Below, in pieces: positions 33,142 to 35,062 of a stretch of DNA of 35,062 nt. Location: positions 6,229 to 41,290 of the forward strand of contig NVXP01000037.1 of the NCBI GenBank assembly GCA_002733985.1, given 5' to 3'. The position numbers and the translations under genes were made by a program. This DNA comes from Fluviicola sp. (GTDB lineage Bacteria; Bacteroidota; Bacteroidia; Flavobacteriales_D; Crocinitomicaceae). Under the pieces are notes generated by a model. That model saw only the letters and a program-made list of their open reading frames with translations, did not search any database and had not been told where the DNA came from. How positions within the stretch are numbered: the stretch's first letter is position 1; the number at the start of each line of letters is the position of its first letter.

Positions 33142-33167
33142 CTTCCAATATTTAGGATTGTAATGTA
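33142..33167 (+). repeat. 26-bp direct repeat, right copy (relic of M14 gene end)
   Basis: Identical to 29592-29617 and in the same orientation, here in non-coding DNA 71 nt before the LamG protein start. The flanks on both sides differ from those of the left copy. Confidence 0.95.
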
Positions 33168-33214
33168 GAGTAGAAATTGGTTCCGTTCGCATAGATTGTT
33201 GCTTGCTAAATCGT

Positions 33215-33222
33215 TATATTTG
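33215..33222 (+). promoter_or_regulatory. Candidate -7 element for the LamG-domain protein
   Basis: TATATTTG is a perfect TAnnTTTG match, 16 nt before the ATG at 33239. The nearest upstream TTG (33196-33198 region) is 16 nt away, shorter than the usual 17-23 nt. Confidence 0.5.
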
Positions 33223-33238
33223 CCGCAAACAATTATTT

Positions 33239-35062
33239 ATGAGAGCCAAATTACTCATCCTTTTCATGGTTGCTTCTACTTCCATGACATTTGCACAAGA
33301 CACAACGTGGGTTCAAACCTTCACGTTTGACTCGATTTCAGCACGCCGCGGAGATTTCACCTTCCCAGCGGAGTTGAATAATAAACGATTCGAAAAAGTC
33401 TTGATGTATTACAGATTGAAATGTAGTCCATTAACTCCTTGGGATCAATACGATTGTGGCGAATGGGATTATTTAGCGTACACGCGAATTTTTGATCATA
33501 CTGGTGACATGGATTCTGTTCAAGTTGATAGTGTTCAGTTTTTGAACAATTATCAATCTTCCTCTTTGTATAATTACGATGCATTCACTGGAAATAGAAT
33601 TGATACATATGTTCGGAATGAGCAAATGAGAACAGGAGCAACAGCAGGAACATCTCAAATCTTAACATCTGCTGCTTCATCGAACTTACCATTTGATTTG
33701 TCAAATAATGGTGGGCGAGTTCAAATACTCATGACCGCAGCTGAATTAATAAGTGCAGGAATTATACCTGGAGATCTTCAATCATTGAGTTTATTCGTCC
33801 CAACAGGAGGAGTTACGATGAATGGTGATTTGAACTACCCTTCGATCTCGCTTAAAGAAACAACAGATACAGATATTACATCTTTTCATTCAACAGGTTT
33901 TACGGAAGTATACAACCTTACTCACGGAAGTTTGGGAACAGCTCCGGCTTTTGCTGATGGGGAAAATGAATTATTGTTTTACCAACCTTTCGCTTGGAAC
34001 GGTACTGACAACATTGTGATCGAATTCCAATTTGAACGATCAGTTCCAGCGGTGAATTCACTCACGTTTGAGAATGAATCGACAACAGGAAATTTAGGTG
34101 TAAACTATTCAGGGAAAAACGGAGTGTTAAACTTCACCGGATCTGAACATGCACTTTTCGAATTATCTGATGTTGAAATTGGAAGTGATATTACAATTGC
34201 TTTTTGGGCAAAAGGAACAGGGAACAGTGGGGTTAATACTTCGGTTTTAGAAGGATACGATTCTTTGAATAATAGAGTGATAAACCTTCATTTTCCTTGG
34301 AGTAATAATAGAATGTACTGGGATATCGGTGAAGGAAATGGTTACGACCGTATCGATAAAGCAGCAACAGCAGGTGAAATTGATAACGAATGGCACCATT
34401 GGGCATTTGTGAAGAATCAAGGAACTGGTGAATTGAAAATGTTTAAGGATGGTGCTTTGTGGCACAGTGGAACAGGCTTTACACGTGAAGTTGGAAATCT
34501 TCACCGTTTAGTGATTGGCTCAAATAGAAATTTAGCGAATAACTGGAAAGGAAAAATTGATGAATTCCAATTGTTTAGCGCACCAGTAGATGATGCAACA
34601 ATCGCTGCTTGGTACAACCAACGAACAACAGCTGCTCACCCAAATTGGGCAGACCTTCAAGTTTATTACAATTTTGACGAAAACGAATGGGCAACAGACC
34701 TTTCAGTAAATGATTATTTATTGATGCCTTCAACAACTGGATTGTTTGACTTTTCTGAATATCCTCAAGTAGGAATTGAAACTGGAATCGATCGTCCTCA
34801 AGTGGCATTTGGTCAGGGGACAATTGCAGGAACTGCTACACCAGTCGAAGCAGCTTGGTTGGAGATTAAAGAACCTGAAGTTGTATTTGAATTTGCTCAA
34901 GTAAATCATCATTTTGAAATCGTGAATGCATTTTTGGCTACGCCGGATGCTTCAGAAGATGTATACGATGCAACAAACACTGTTGTTGCATCAGTTCCAT
35001 TTACAGGAGTTGAAACATATTCGAATACTGGGATAACATATTACCAAGCACCGTTTGAAATC
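33239..35062 (+). CDS. Large LamG-domain secreted protein (3' partial)
   Basis: The frame is open from ATG 33239 to the window end, 608 codons, with no stop. The signal peptide is MRAKLLILFMVASTSMTFAQ. The N-terminal domain begins DTTWVQTFTFDS and holds KCSPLTPWDQYDCGEWDYLA; this 'C..W-D..-C-x-W-D' pattern recalls the N-terminal domain of PNGase F-like proteins of Bacteroidota, though no glycosidase residues can be assigned. Residues about 280-450 make a concanavalin A/LamG-type domain: GVLNFTGSEHALFELSDVEI, ITIAFWAKG, WHHWAFVKNQGTGELKMFKD, LVIGSNRNLANNWKGKIDEF. After it comes WADLQVYYNFDEN and further beta-rich sequence. By analogy with family members a T9SS domain is expected at the unseen C-terminus. 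Function unknown; a binding or adhesion role is likely. Confidence 0.9.
   Translation, partial: MRAKLLILFMVASTSMTFAQDTTWVQTFTFDSISARRGDFTFPAELNNKRFEKVLMYYRLKCSPLTPWDQYDCGEWDYLAYTRIFDHTGDMDSVQVDSVQFLNNYQSSSLYNYDAFTGNRIDTYVRNEQMRTGATAGTSQILTSAASSNLPFDLSNNGGRVQILMTAAELISAGIIPGDLQSLSLFVPTGGVTMNGDLNYPSISLKETTDTDITSFHSTGFTEVYNLTHGSLGTAPAFADGENELLFYQPFAWNGTDNIVIEFQFERSVPAVNSLTFENESTTGNLGVNYSGKNGVLNFTGSEHALFELSDVEIGSDITIAFWAKGTGNSGVNTSVLEGYDSLNNRVINLHFPWSNNRMYWDIGEGNGYDRIDKAATAGEIDNEWHHWAFVKNQGTGELKMFKDGALWHSGTGFTREVGNLHRLVIGSNRNLANNWKGKIDEFQLFSAPVDDATIAAWYNQRTTAAHPNWADLQVYYNFDENEWATDLSVNDYLLMPSTTGLFDFSEYPQVGIETGIDRPQVAFGQGTIAGTATPVEAAWLEIKEPEVVFEFAQVNHHFEIVNAFLATPDASEDVYDATNTVVASVPFTGVETYSNTGITYYQAPFEI

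Larger units (their letters stand above)
32913..33238. other. Intergenic stretch containing the right 26-bp repeat and a promoter
   Basis: This 326-nt gap has no ORF. Just before the FN3 gene on the minus strand TAACTTTC is a 7/8 match to the -7 element. Further right are an AT-rich filler, the 26-bp copy of the M14 3' end (33142-33167), and TATATTTG ahead of the next gene. Confidence 0.6.

Noticed and set aside
29592-33167. 26-bp repeats as attL/attR of an integrative element
   Set aside because: No integrase, recombinase or tRNA gene lies in or beside the 3.5-kb segment, so an integrase-driven event cannot be claimed, although a simple insertion or duplication remains likely.

Overview
The window looks like a chromosomal stretch from a free-living Bacteroidota species, most likely order Flavobacteriales (a Crocinitomicaceae/Fluviicola-like lineage is my guess; no marker here fixes the genus). 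The evidence is AT-rich DNA, several Bacteroidota-type promoters (TTG, about 20-21 nt, then TAnnTTTG) and at least five proteins with a recognisable C-terminal sorting domain of the type IX secretion system (T9SS). Two of these are 'gliding motility-associated' type B domains and three are type A. No rRNA, tRNA, CRISPR array, transposase, integrase or phage gene was recognised.

Layout. 1-969 is the 3' end of a PKD/type B T9SS protein. 1166-6130 is a minus-strand block: a DEDDh exonuclease/GIY-YIG fusion, an alpha/beta hydrolase, a PspC membrane protein overlapping its PadR regulator, and a HEAT-like protein. Immediately upstream of the last lies a frameshifted T9SS sorting-domain relic (6145-6365). 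6579-7931 is an S37-type peptidase. 8052-10547 is a large SprB/PKD type B T9SS protein. 10796-12413 holds a beta-propeller-like secreted protein and a DUF4476 lipoprotein. 12543-13421 is sucD. 13634-16819 is a 1061-residue T9SS protein made of two copies of a 479-residue unit. 16955-17371 is OsmC.

17479-21849 is a minus-strand housekeeping block: FKBP lipoprotein with TraB/GumN protein, methyltransferase with a PRiA4_ORF3-like protein, and the CCA-adding enzyme. An alpha/beta hydrolase runs divergently from the last. 22867-25773 is a two-gene operon: a secreted SUMF1-like protein followed by a T9SS protein with ten GG-x2-[DS]-G-x4-C-[FY] repeats. 26051-26416 is a jacalin-like lectin without a signal peptide. 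26465-27696 is tsaC and trmD with overlapping ends; both act on the tRNA anticodon loop. 27909-29618 is an M14 peptidase, 29688-32912 a nine-FN3-domain T9SS protein, and 33239 onward the start of a LamG-containing secreted protein that runs off the window.

The window mixes conserved housekeeping genes with a high density of large, repeat-rich surface or secreted proteins. The points I would look at first are: the SUMF1-like/GG-DG-Cys repeat operon; the 26-bp direct repeats that bracket the FN3 gene and duplicate the 3' end of the M14 peptidase gene; the frameshifted T9SS relic; and the lamin-tail-like domain nested inside an HYR domain and then duplicated in tandem.
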